From Pedobacter chitinilyticus (lineage in GTDB: Bacteria > Bacteroidota > Bacteroidia > Sphingobacteriales > Sphingobacteriaceae), in assembly GCF_003313385.1 (NCBI RefSeq), contig NZ_QMHN01000003.1:537096-601095 (forward strand): a stretch of 64,000 nucleotides of DNA, given 5' to 3'. The translations under genes and the position numbers were made by a program. Under the pieces are notes generated by a model. That model was not told the DNA's origin, made no database searches, and saw only the letters and a program-made list of their open reading frames with translations. This document shows, one piece after another, positions 34,848 through 43,203 of this stretch; positions within the stretch are counted from its first letter, which is position 1; every line of letters begins with the position of its first letter.

Positions 34848-37800
34848 ATGAAAAGAAAACTACTCATGTTATTCTTGAGTGCGTTTTTGCTGACGATGAA
34901 TCTAATGGCTCAGCAAATAACGATTACGGGTAAGGTAACATCTGCAGATGATAAACTCGGAATACCGGGTGTTTCTGTGAGGGTTAAAGGGGGAACCAAC
35001 AGTGTTCAGTCCAATTCGGATGGAGCTTATACCATCGGTGCAAAAGCTGGAGAAGTACTCATATTCTCTTACATCGGATTTATTTCTGAAGAAAGAACAG
35101 TTGGTGACGCGAAAACGATCAACGTTGAGTTAAAATCCGATTCTAAAGTGCTTAATGAAGTAGTGGTTACAGCATTAGGTATCGAAAGAAGCAAAAAGTC
35201 ACTGTCTTACTCGGTACAAACCGTAAAAGGAGACGATTTGAGAAATGCTAATCAATCTAATATCATCAACGCTTTGCAGGGACAAATCGCAGGGGCTCAA
35301 ATCAGTGCTTCGGGTGGTTCTCCAGGTTTGCCTTCAGAAATTATCTTAAGGGGGTCAACGACCCTTTCTGGCGATAATCAGCCTTTGATGATTGTTGACG
35401 GTATTCGCGTGAACAATAATGCTTCTAATGGAACAGTAAACCGTTTATCGGATTTTAACCCTGAAGATATTGAAGACATCACCATCTTAAAAGGTGCCGC
35501 TGCTGCTGCACTTTACGGGATTGATGCCGCTTCGGGAGCAATCATTATTACCACAAAAAGTGGTAAAGCAGGTAGTTTACAGATTTCGGGTTCATACAAG
35601 TCATTTGTAGAAACTATGGGTAGAACTCCTCGTCAACAAGCAATTTATACTACAGGTACGGGCGGTATTTATGATGAAACTTCTGGAAGCTCATGGGGAA
35701 GAAAATTCCGTTATGACGAGAAGATCTATAACAACATCAATCGCTTTTTTGAAACAGCACTTACCCATGATGCCAACTTCAATGTGAACGGCGGATCGGA
35801 GAAATTGAACTATTATGTTTCTGGGGGCTATCGTAACGCAGGTTCTATGATTCCTAATACCGATCAAGAAAAGATTAACTTGATGGTAAAAGGAACGGCC
35901 AAATTGAGTAAAAAAATTGAATTAACTACATCTGCTAGCTATATCAAAAATGATATTCAAGAAGGTTTGGTAGGTGCTGGAGCTGGCGGCTGGATCAACA
36001 GCATTTTGTTGTATCCACGTCGTTATGATATTTTAAGCTACCAAAAGCCGAATGGCGATCCGTTATATGCTTATGTAGAACCAGGTAACGAAAACCAAGC
36101 TAGAATTTCTCCTATGTGGGGTGTAATGCGTAACCCTAGAAATAACAATGTGGATAGGTTCTTGGTGAATAACAATATCACCTATAAGCCTATTGCTGGA
36201 TTGACTTTGGCTTATAGGTTAGGTCAGGATTTTACCTCCACCAAATATAGAAGAGTAATTACTCCGGGCACACCTTCATCTACAGCTTTTAATGGTTTCG
36301 TTGCGGAGAATAACTCGGAAACTAAATTTATCACTTCTAACTTCACCGCTACTTACGACAAGAAAATCGCTCCTGATTTGAGATTAACGGCAATAGCAGG
36401 CGGTAGCAGCGAGTATTACGATAATAGAGGGGTGAGTTATGAGGCTACTGGTTTTTTAGTGAGCGATATTTTCTCCCCTAACGTGGTAAACAGAGAGAAT
36501 GTAATCGTTACAGAAGCTATCGCACGTAGACAACGTTATGCTGTTTTTGGAGATGTGAGATTGGAATATAAAAACATCGCATCCATTGGGGTAACTGGTC
36601 GTAACGACTGGACTTCTACCTTGCCAGCAAATGCAAGAACATTTTTCTCGCCATCTTATTCAGCAAGCTTAACCTATTCGGAGCTTTTTGAAAACAGTAA
36701 AGATTGGTATGGTAAATTAAGAGCAAGTTACGCTCGCGTAGGTAAAGATGCGCCTATTTATAGAACCAACAGTAATTTGAGACAAGCTTACACCATTGGC
36801 GGTGGTTTCGTGAACGATCCAACTGGAGGAAACCCAGACTTAGGTCCTGAAAAAACACAAGAGCTAGAGTTTGGTACAGAGTTAAGTTTCTTCAAAAATA
36901 GATTGAACATTGATGTGGCGGTTTACGAAAGAAAAAGTATCGATATGATCATGACCCCTAGGGTGCCTTTGCCATCTGGATATGTTATCATGACTTTCAA
37001 TGCGGGATCTTTAAGGAATAGAGGGGTAGAGTTTTCGGTAAGCGGAACTCCAATTAAAACAGAAAACTTCACTTGGACTGCCACTTTAAACGGTTGGAAA
37101 AACAGATCGAAGATGTTGAATTTTGCTGGTGATATCGTGACCTTTATCTATACCAACGCACAGCTTAATGCAGGTGCAGCAGCAACCACCCTTAATAAAC
37201 CAGTTTTAGGGATTGTAGGTTCTGACTACAGAAGAAACCCTGATGGATACGTGGTTGTAGATGCCAATGGCTATCCAATTATTGATAACAGCACTAAGGA
37301 GCGTTACATCGGAAACAGAGAGCCAGATTTCAATTTCGGTTTAATCAATAACTTTAAATACAAGCAATTCAGCTTGTCGTTCCTTTGGGATTTCAGAATC
37401 GGTGGCGATATCTTAAACGCGAGCCTCCAAGGAATGATGTCTAACGGTATCGCTTATGATATAGGCGAATGGAGAGATAAAGAATTTGTATTTAACGGCG
37501 TAGTACAACAAGGCGATGGTACCTATGTTAAAAACAACAAGAAGGTAGTTTTAGACTATAGCTACTTCGCCAACAACTACTATCAGGTAGGAACTAACTT
37601 TGTGGAGAAAGTAAATTGGGCTCGGGTTCGCTACATTAACTTGGGCTACCAATTGCCAACTTCCTTTGCCAATAGGTTAGGTCTTAAAGGTGCAAGATTT
37701 GAGTTGGGAGCACAAAATCCATTTGTAATTACCAATTACTCAGGTGGCGATCCTGAGGTGAACAGCGCAGGCCCAAATGCTGGTGGCTCTGGTGCAAGTA

Positions 37801-37871
37801 CTATGGGGGTTGACAATGGTGCAATTCCTTTGCCGCGTACTTTTTCATTGGGTATAAACATCACGCTTTAA
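34848..37871 (+). CDS. SusC/RagA family TonB-linked outer membrane protein, module 2
   Basis: 1007 residues. Signal peptide ends near LMAQQ (residue 22); then the carboxypeptidase-like domain starts ITITGKVTSADD, the plug has SGGSPGLPSEIILRGSTTLSG and KGAAAAALYGIDAASGAI, and the barrel ends in SLGINITL. No STN domain. It is the first gene of a five-gene unit (SusC, SusD, two lipoproteins, GH18) and is probably controlled by the divergent DeoR-type regulator. The N-terminal 80 residues resemble SusC 3 and SusC 4 more than SusC 1, suggesting tandem duplication. Probable cargo is an N-acetylhexosamine-containing oligosaccharide, inferred from GH18. Confidence 0.93.
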   Translation: MKRKLLMLFLSAFLLTMNLMAQQITITGKVTSADDKLGIPGVSVRVKGGTNSVQSNSDGAYTIGAKAGEVLIFSYIGFISEERTVGDAKTINVELKSDSKVLNEVVVTALGIERSKKSLSYSVQTVKGDDLRNANQSNIINALQGQIAGAQISASGGSPGLPSEIILRGSTTLSGDNQPLMIVDGIRVNNNASNGTVNRLSDFNPEDIEDITILKGAAAAALYGIDAASGAIIITTKSGKAGSLQISGSYKSFVETMGRTPRQQAIYTTGTGGIYDETSGSSWGRKFRYDEKIYNNINRFFETALTHDANFNVNGGSEKLNYYVSGGYRNAGSMIPNTDQEKINLMVKGTAKLSKKIELTTSASYIKNDIQEGLVGAGAGGWINSILLYPRRYDILSYQKPNGDPLYAYVEPGNENQARISPMWGVMRNPRNNNVDRFLVNNNITYKPIAGLTLAYRLGQDFTSTKYRRVITPGTPSSTAFNGFVAENNSETKFITSNFTATYDKKIAPDLRLTAIAGGSSEYYDNRGVSYEATGFLVSDIFSPNVVNRENVIVTEAIARRQRYAVFGDVRLEYKNIASIGVTGRNDWTSTLPANARTFFSPSYSASLTYSELFENSKDWYGKLRASYARVGKDAPIYRTNSNLRQAYTIGGGFVNDPTGGNPDLGPEKTQELEFGTELSFFKNRLNIDVAVYERKSIDMIMTPRVPLPSGYVIMTFNAGSLRNRGVEFSVSGTPIKTENFTWTATLNGWKNRSKMLNFAGDIVTFIYTNAQLNAGAAATTLNKPVLGIVGSDYRRNPDGYVVVDANGYPIIDNSTKERYIGNREPDFNFGLINNFKYKQFSLSFLWDFRIGGDILNASLQGMMSNGIAYDIGEWRDKEFVFNGVVQQGDGTYVKNNKKVVLDYSYFANNYYQVGTNFVEKVNWARVRYINLGYQLPTSFANRLGLKGARFELGAQNPFVITNYSGGDPEVNSAGPNAGGSGASTMGVDNGAIPLPRTFSLGINITL

Positions 37872-37883
37872 GAGACAGGAGTT

Positions 37884-39455
37884 ATGAAAAAGATAGTAAG
37901 AAATATTCTAGCGATACTTGCTGTGGTTACAGTAAGTGCGTGTAATAAATTAGATTTAAACGTAAACCCGGTACAGCCAGTAACCGTACCGCCTAAACAA
38001 AGGCTTCCGGCAATCCAAGCCAATTTAGCTTACTCGCTATATTCGCAGGCACGTTTTGGGGCTTATCACAGTTATTATTTCACCACCAGAACAGGGAATA
38101 GTAATGCCATTACCGATACTTGGAATTACAATAGCATTACCCGTATGGGTGCTTGGAGATGGCATTATTTTGATGTAGGTTCAAACATCAACCAAATGGT
38201 GAAGAGAGCTGCCGAAGAAAGCTCAAACAACTATGTTGGTGTAGGTAAAATTATAATGGCATTAAGCTATTTGTCTGCTACCGATGTGTTTGGTGATATG
38301 CCTTTCAAAGAAGCTTATATCGGTTCTTTCAATCCAGTTTACGATCCTCAAGAGCAAATTTTTGCAGGAGTAGAGAACTTATTGAATGAAGGGATCACTG
38401 CTTTGGACAATGTAAGTCCTTTGGCTGAAACCATGGATGCAAAATCAGACTTGATTTACAACGGTGATTTAAATAAATGGAAAGCATTGGCAAAAGGCGT
38501 TAAAGCGAGGTTGAAATTGAGAACAGCCAACTTCAAAAATGGCAACCAAGAATTGTTGACGATTGTTAATGATGCCTTGACTAATTTCAACGATGCAGTA
38601 TTCAAATATCCAGAAGTAAGTACTACTGGTTGGACACACAACCTTTGGGGACCTTCGGACCCTCCTCCAGCTGGAGAAGCTTTCCAGTTTGCTGATATTA
38701 GAAGTGATTTGGTAAATACCTTGCCTACAGATTTCTTGATGAGGGCACTTACCGTTGACGATGGAACCACGCCAGCAGGTAGCCCTATCGTTTATGATCC
38801 TAGACTTCTTAAATTGACTACACCAGGAAAAAACAACAAATATCTTGGTGCAAAAATGTCAGAAGGATTAAGAGATGTGAACCTGCCTACAGGAACTACT
38901 TTTGATGATTTTGCTAAGCTTCACGGTGGTTATTGGACTAAAGACGGTTCGCCTTATCCAGTAATGATCAAAGAAGAGTTATTGTTTATCAAAGCAGAAA
39001 CCCAATTTCATCTTAATGATTTAACAGGTGCATTGGCCTCTTACAAAGAAGGTATCCGTGTCAATATGGAGCGTTTAGGAGTAACCGAGGGTCAAATTCT
39101 CAACTATTTGGGCGATCAAAGAAAGGTGGCGCAAAGCGAAGCAACATTGGATCTGTCTAAAATCATGATGCAGAAATATATTGCCCTTTATCTACAAGGA
39201 GAAACTTGGTCTGATATGAAGAGATATGGTTATAAACCATCTGTATATAAAAATGATTTAAATGGAGTTACCTATGCGATCTATTATCCAAGATACGCTT
39301 TGGCAGAGTGGGCTGGTAAATATGTTCAGCGTTTCCCTTATGATCCACAAACAGAATATGTTTATAATCCAAAGGAGATAGAAAGATTAGGTGCTAAAGC
39401 TAGAGACTGGGCTTTTAAGCCTGTTTGGTGGGTTCAAAACTCAACATTAAAGTAA
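37884..39455 (+). CDS. SusD-like lipoprotein, module 2
   Basis: 523 residues. Lipobox VSAC places the lipidated Cys at about residue 20, followed by NKLDLNVNPVQP. The sequence has the features of the SusD-like_2 type: FGAYHSYYFTTR, MALSYLSATDVFGDMPFKEAY and the C-terminal LYLQGETWSDMKRYGYKP. It follows SusC 2 by 12 bases and should form the lid of that transporter. It probably binds the glycan fragment released by the GH18 enzyme of the same operon. Confidence 0.92.
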   Translation: MKKIVRNILAILAVVTVSACNKLDLNVNPVQPVTVPPKQRLPAIQANLAYSLYSQARFGAYHSYYFTTRTGNSNAITDTWNYNSITRMGAWRWHYFDVGSNINQMVKRAAEESSNNYVGVGKIIMALSYLSATDVFGDMPFKEAYIGSFNPVYDPQEQIFAGVENLLNEGITALDNVSPLAETMDAKSDLIYNGDLNKWKALAKGVKARLKLRTANFKNGNQELLTIVNDALTNFNDAVFKYPEVSTTGWTHNLWGPSDPPPAGEAFQFADIRSDLVNTLPTDFLMRALTVDDGTTPAGSPIVYDPRLLKLTTPGKNNKYLGAKMSEGLRDVNLPTGTTFDDFAKLHGGYWTKDGSPYPVMIKEELLFIKAETQFHLNDLTGALASYKEGIRVNMERLGVTEGQILNYLGDQRKVAQSEATLDLSKIMMQKYIALYLQGETWSDMKRYGYKPSVYKNDLNGVTYAIYYPRYALAEWAGKYVQRFPYDPQTEYVYNPKEIERLGAKARDWAFKPVWWVQNSTLK

Positions 39456-39461
39456 AAAGAG

Positions 39462-40238
39462 ATGAAAAACAATATGAAAAGATATATAGGCGTTTTATCG
39501 ATTTGTTTGTTGGCTTTGGCTTCATGCAAAAAGAATGACCCCATCACAGAGCTAGGTTCAACCAACAATGAATTTGCCAGCCAATTGAGGGTGACCTATA
39601 ATAATACTAGGCCAGTTTTTGGTGATACTTTAATTGTAAGCGCTTCAACTTGGCAGAGAGATGATAAGTTTCAAAAAGTAGCATTTTACGAAACATTGGT
39701 TGAAAACGTAGGGATACAATTAGCGCTAAAAAACGGTACATCCATCATTACAAAAACTAATGACGAAGCTACTTTGGTTTTGGTAGATTCTATAGCTAAA
39801 AAACAAGTGGCTTTAGAAGTAAAGGCAACTGATTTGGACAAATACTGGGTGACCTCGACAAACAACTATGTCATTAATCATCCATATAAGGTAGAAAGAA
39901 AAACTGGCAAGTATCCAAATGACGCAACGTTAATCAATGGAATGAGTGATAACGAGTTTAATACCCTAAAAGGGTTACTGGCTTATACCATGACCAGAAA
40001 CGATTATTTGGCATTATTCCCAACAGCTCCAACGACACATTTCACCACTGGAGGAACTTATGTGTTAAGCGCTACTGGAATGAAAAATTTGAGAGATAAC
40101 TGTACTAGAGCGATGTTGGTGGCGATCGTAAATACGATTAAAAAAGTAGGTAACTACAGCATCACTATTGATGTAAATGCGGTGACACCAACCAATACCA
40201 TTACGGCCGCTACCAGAACATTTGATATTACCTTATAA
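39462..40238 (+). CDS. surface lipoprotein of unknown family in SusCD module 2
   Basis: 258 residues (or 254 from ATG 39474). The signal ends in a lipobox LASC followed by KKND. The mature protein is Thr/Asn-rich and beta-predicted; no domain is recognised. It lies six bases after SusD and before the PKD lipoprotein, the place usually held by SusE/SusF or surface glycan-binding proteins, so a ligand-binding role is inferred. It has the segment WQRDDKFQKVAFYETL and a helical patch near residue 165 (MSDNEFNTLKGLLAY). Confidence 0.75.
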   Translation: MKNNMKRYIGVLSICLLALASCKKNDPITELGSTNNEFASQLRVTYNNTRPVFGDTLIVSASTWQRDDKFQKVAFYETLVENVGIQLALKNGTSIITKTNDEATLVLVDSIAKKQVALEVKATDLDKYWVTSTNNYVINHPYKVERKTGKYPNDATLINGMSDNEFNTLKGLLAYTMTRNDYLALFPTAPTTHFTTGGTYVLSATGMKNLRDNCTRAMLVAIVNTIKKVGNYSITIDVNAVTPTNTITAATRTFDITL

Positions 40239-40248
40239 TAATAAGATC

Positions 40249-41877
40249 ATGAAGAAATTTAAATTATTACTACTCTTGATTGGCCTTATTTATTTGGGCT
40301 GTTCTAAAGAAGAGATAACCAATATTGGACAGCAGGGAAACTATGCTGCTAATTTTGATTTTCCAGCGGGTGTAGTTAATGCGCCAGCAAAAGTGGTGCT
40401 TACCAACCGTTCAAAAAATGCGGATAAGTATCGTTGGGAATACACAGGAGGAAAAACCCTAAACAAAAGTGGTTTAACCAATGTATCAGTATCGGAAAAA
40501 ATGGTGCCAGATACTATTTTGTATGAACTTCCAGGAGAATATACTGTAAAATTGACTACTTGGCAAGGAGATAAGCCACAAGAAATCAGCAAAAAAATCA
40601 CTTTAGTGAAAATGCAACCACGGATTATTGCACCTGCAAACATTGCTGTGTTTGAGGATGTTCAATTTGATGCTCGTGCGTTTAATTATCCTGGTCAAAC
40701 GGTAACCTACTCATGGGACTTTGGCGCTGCAGGTACATTTAACGTTAAAAACCCAGTGGTTAAATTTACAACAGATGGCGAGCATACCATTAAATTAACC
40801 GTTAACGATGGACAAGAAACATTAACCACCGAAATTAAGGTACAAGTGAAAGGCGAATTGGCGAAAACCATATACTTTACAGATGTCATCACCAAGAAAA
40901 TTTATGCTTACAAGCTTACGGTGTTAAGCCCGTCAGTTCCGGTAGCCCTTCCTGGGGTAACCACAGGGCCTAGTCCTTTGGGCCTTTCTGTAGCCGGTAA
41001 TAAACTATACTATTCAGAGGCTGGACTTGGCTTAAGATTTAGTAGCGGTGTTGCAGCTGAAGGTGATGGTTATTTGAAATCGTTTAATTTGGATGGATCA
41101 GGCGAAAAACTTATTACTAAGAATACCGGAGCAACTGCTTACAATTTAGATCCTTGGTTGCATACTGTTGATAAAGATGGCAATTTATGGTGGGGTACCA
41201 GAAACAATGGCGTTCACGTAATCAATGCGGCATCAACGGAGGCTCCATATCCGGCTTTCAGGATTAGAGGAAATACAAGTACTGGGTTTAGTTCTAGCTC
41301 ACACTTTTACTCGGGTATCAGAGAAGTTGGCGATGAAATATGGGTTTCTTTCACGGGTAACGGCGGAAGAGGCTTGCATAAATTCAAGAAGACAGGGGAG
41401 TTTATAAGCGAAATCACAGCTTTGAAAGATATTGGTATCAGGCAATTTGTGGTAGATGCTAAAAACAATATGATCTATTTGGCAATTAACCGTGCTACAG
41501 CTTATGAGCCGGGTATCTATAGATGTGATATGAACGGCGGAAACATTACGCCTATCTATAATACACCTTCAGTAATGGGCTTTGCTACCGCAACTTCATT
41601 TAGTGACCAGGGCTATGTTCCTACTGGAGCTTTCCCAACAGGAGAGTCTATTTATGTGACTGGCATGGAACTGGATCAAGATGAGAATGGAAATGGCTAT
41701 CTATATTTTGGTTACAGAAACAGGGCCGACTCTTTCGGAACAAACGCGCCTCAGTCTGTGGGTTCAGGAGCAAACTCGGGTATTTTGCGCTATAAATTAG
41801 ACGGCACTCAGGCAGTTAGTTTCTTAATTAAAGGCTATGCACCTTATGGTATTGCAATAGATCACGTTAAACGATAA
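40249..41877 (+). CDS. lipoprotein with PKD domains and C-terminal propeller-like region
   Basis: 542 residues from ATG 40249. Lipobox YLGC with Cys near residue 18. Residues about 30-120 and 120-210 look like two PKD/Ig-like domains; the second has the diagnostic YSWDFGAAG and the first RWEYTGGK. Residues about 215-542 have repeated segments of the form of an NHL/SMP-30-like propeller (IYFTDVITKKIYAY, NKLYYSEAG, NLWWGTRNNG, NMIYLAINR). PKD modules often present catalytic or binding domains at the cell surface. A glycan-binding or docking role in this operon is inferred. No catalytic motif was recognised. Confidence 0.82.
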   Translation: MKKFKLLLLLIGLIYLGCSKEEITNIGQQGNYAANFDFPAGVVNAPAKVVLTNRSKNADKYRWEYTGGKTLNKSGLTNVSVSEKMVPDTILYELPGEYTVKLTTWQGDKPQEISKKITLVKMQPRIIAPANIAVFEDVQFDARAFNYPGQTVTYSWDFGAAGTFNVKNPVVKFTTDGEHTIKLTVNDGQETLTTEIKVQVKGELAKTIYFTDVITKKIYAYKLTVLSPSVPVALPGVTTGPSPLGLSVAGNKLYYSEAGLGLRFSSGVAAEGDGYLKSFNLDGSGEKLITKNTGATAYNLDPWLHTVDKDGNLWWGTRNNGVHVINAASTEAPYPAFRIRGNTSTGFSSSSHFYSGIREVGDEIWVSFTGNGGRGLHKFKKTGEFISEITALKDIGIRQFVVDAKNNMIYLAINRATAYEPGIYRCDMNGGNITPIYNTPSVMGFATATSFSDQGYVPTGAFPTGESIYVTGMELDQDENGNGYLYFGYRNRADSFGTNAPQSVGSGANSGILRYKLDGTQAVSFLIKGYAPYGIAIDHVKR

Positions 41878-41883
41878 AATAAT

Positions 41884-41912
41884 AACCGCCTGTGCTTACG
41901 GTATGGGCGGTT
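41884..41912 (+). terminator. hairpin between PKD lipoprotein and GH18 gene
   Basis: AACCGCC (41884-41890) pairs with GGCGGTT (41906-41912). No T-run follows, and the next gene starts 14 bases later. It may reduce read-through or protect the upstream mRNA rather than end transcription. Confidence 0.5.
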
Positions 41913-41925
41913 AGCTAAATAGATT

Positions 41926-42936
41926 ATGAAAAGATTTTTTTTATTAGGGGTTGCGGCCTTGATGATGCTGGCTTCCTGCCAAAAGGATATTGCACAAGTG
42001 CCAGATGGTTATGGTGCGAAAGAATTTGTGAAGCCATCAACACCCTATGTGGCAGACAAAAGCTTTAAAAGGGTAGCTTACTTCCCTGCCTATAGAGCAA
42101 TTAGTGATATTGATACCACTTCATTAGATCACTTAACACACGTAATTTTTTCTTTCCTAAAACCTAGGGCTGATGGAGTATTGGTTTTGGATGATTCGAG
42201 AGAAAGTGTGAAAAATGTAGTGGCTTTAGCAAAAAGACATAAATGTAAGATTGTAATTGCTTTAAATGGTGATAGCAAAATTTACACAACCCTAATTTCA
42301 AACCCCACCACAAGAAAGGCATTGGTGCAAAGTATTGTGAATTATGCAATCCAAAATCAATTTGATGGGGTAGATATGGATTGGGAATACCCAAATGCTA
42401 CCAAAGGAAATGACGTTACTTTTGGAGTGTTTATGCAAGAACTATCCACAGAATTACACAGCTGGCATAAAACCTTGAGCATGGCGGTTACAGCGGGCAT
42501 TTTTGCAGGACCAGTGAAAGACGGAATTAACCAAGCGGCAATAGATGCTTGTGATTTTGTAAATTTAATGGCTTATGATGGCATTGGAACTGATGCCGCT
42601 AGACCTAACGACCACTCTTCATACGCGATGGCCGAAAGGGTTTTGAATATCTGGCTAACAGATAAAAACCTTCCAAAAGAGAAGGCTGTATTAGGCTTGC
42701 CTGCTTATGGCAAAACGGCTGGAAATACAGCCATGGCTTTCAAGGATTTGTTAAAAGCAGGTGCAGATAAAAATGGATCAGAGTTTACGGTTGGAACCAG
42801 CACCTACTACTATAACGGTATTCCAACCATTAAGCAGAAATTTGCTTTGGCGCAAACTAGTGCCAATGGCATCATGTTTTGGGAATTGGCCCAAGATGCA
42901 GTTGGTGAAAACTCGTTAGTTAAGGCAGCAAAATAA
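41926..42936 (+). CDS. glycoside hydrolase family 18 lipoprotein (chitinase or endo-N-acetylglucosaminidase type)
   Basis: 336 residues. Lipobox LASC with Cys at residue 18. The GH18 catalytic motif DxxDxDxE is complete: D147, D150, D152 and E154 in FDGVDMDWEYP, with the catalytic acid E154. The upstream barrel strand motif HVIFSFL and the downstream VNLMAYDG and PAYGK segments also fit. The enzyme uses substrate-assisted catalysis and cleaves next to N-acetylhexosamines in chitin or N-glycan cores. Being a lipoprotein at the end of a SusCD operon, it probably cuts polymer at the cell surface for import through SusC 2. Confidence 0.93.
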   Translation: MKRFFLLGVAALMMLASCQKDIAQVPDGYGAKEFVKPSTPYVADKSFKRVAYFPAYRAISDIDTTSLDHLTHVIFSFLKPRADGVLVLDDSRESVKNVVALAKRHKCKIVIALNGDSKIYTTLISNPTTRKALVQSIVNYAIQNQFDGVDMDWEYPNATKGNDVTFGVFMQELSTELHSWHKTLSMAVTAGIFAGPVKDGINQAAIDACDFVNLMAYDGIGTDAARPNDHSSYAMAERVLNIWLTDKNLPKEKAVLGLPAYGKTAGNTAMAFKDLLKAGADKNGSEFTVGTSTYYYNGIPTIKQKFALAQTSANGIMFWELAQDAVGENSLVKAAK

Positions 42937-42956
42937 GCCTAAAATAAACCCACATT

Positions 42957-42986
42957 AAAAAAGCACCCAATGGAGGGTGCTTTTTT
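42957..42986 (+). terminator. terminator of the GH18 operon
   Basis: AAAAAAGCACCC and GGGTGCTTTTTT form a 12-bp stem with a six-base loop and a T-run, 20 bases after the GH18 stop. Confidence 0.93.
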
Positions 42987-43023
42987 GTTGGAATTAATTC
43001 CTGATCTATAAGGTTTTAACTTG

Positions 43024-43156
43024 TGCGTGGTTTTGCAGGGTTTTACAAGAAAAAAATGGCTTATTGTTAAAATTTGTTAAAAGTTTCTTTTTTAAACGAA
43101 TAACATTTGTTTATATTTACTTAAGCTTTATTTAAAATGCGTTAATATGCGTTTTT
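43024..43156 (+). promoter_or_regulatory. SusC 3 promoter with shared operator-like repeats
   Basis: TGCGTGGTTT (43024) and TGCAGGGTTT (43034) are 10 bp apart and resemble the TGCGGAGTTT series before SusC 2. TATATTTAC (43112-43120) is the likely -7 region. After 16 bases follow ATGCGTTAAT and ATGCGTTTTT (43137-43156), identical in sequence and spacing to the SusC 2 promoter. Confidence 0.6.
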
Positions 43157-43203
43157 ATAAATTGCCAAACAAACAACAAATTAATTATTAACCAAACAAA
43201 TTT

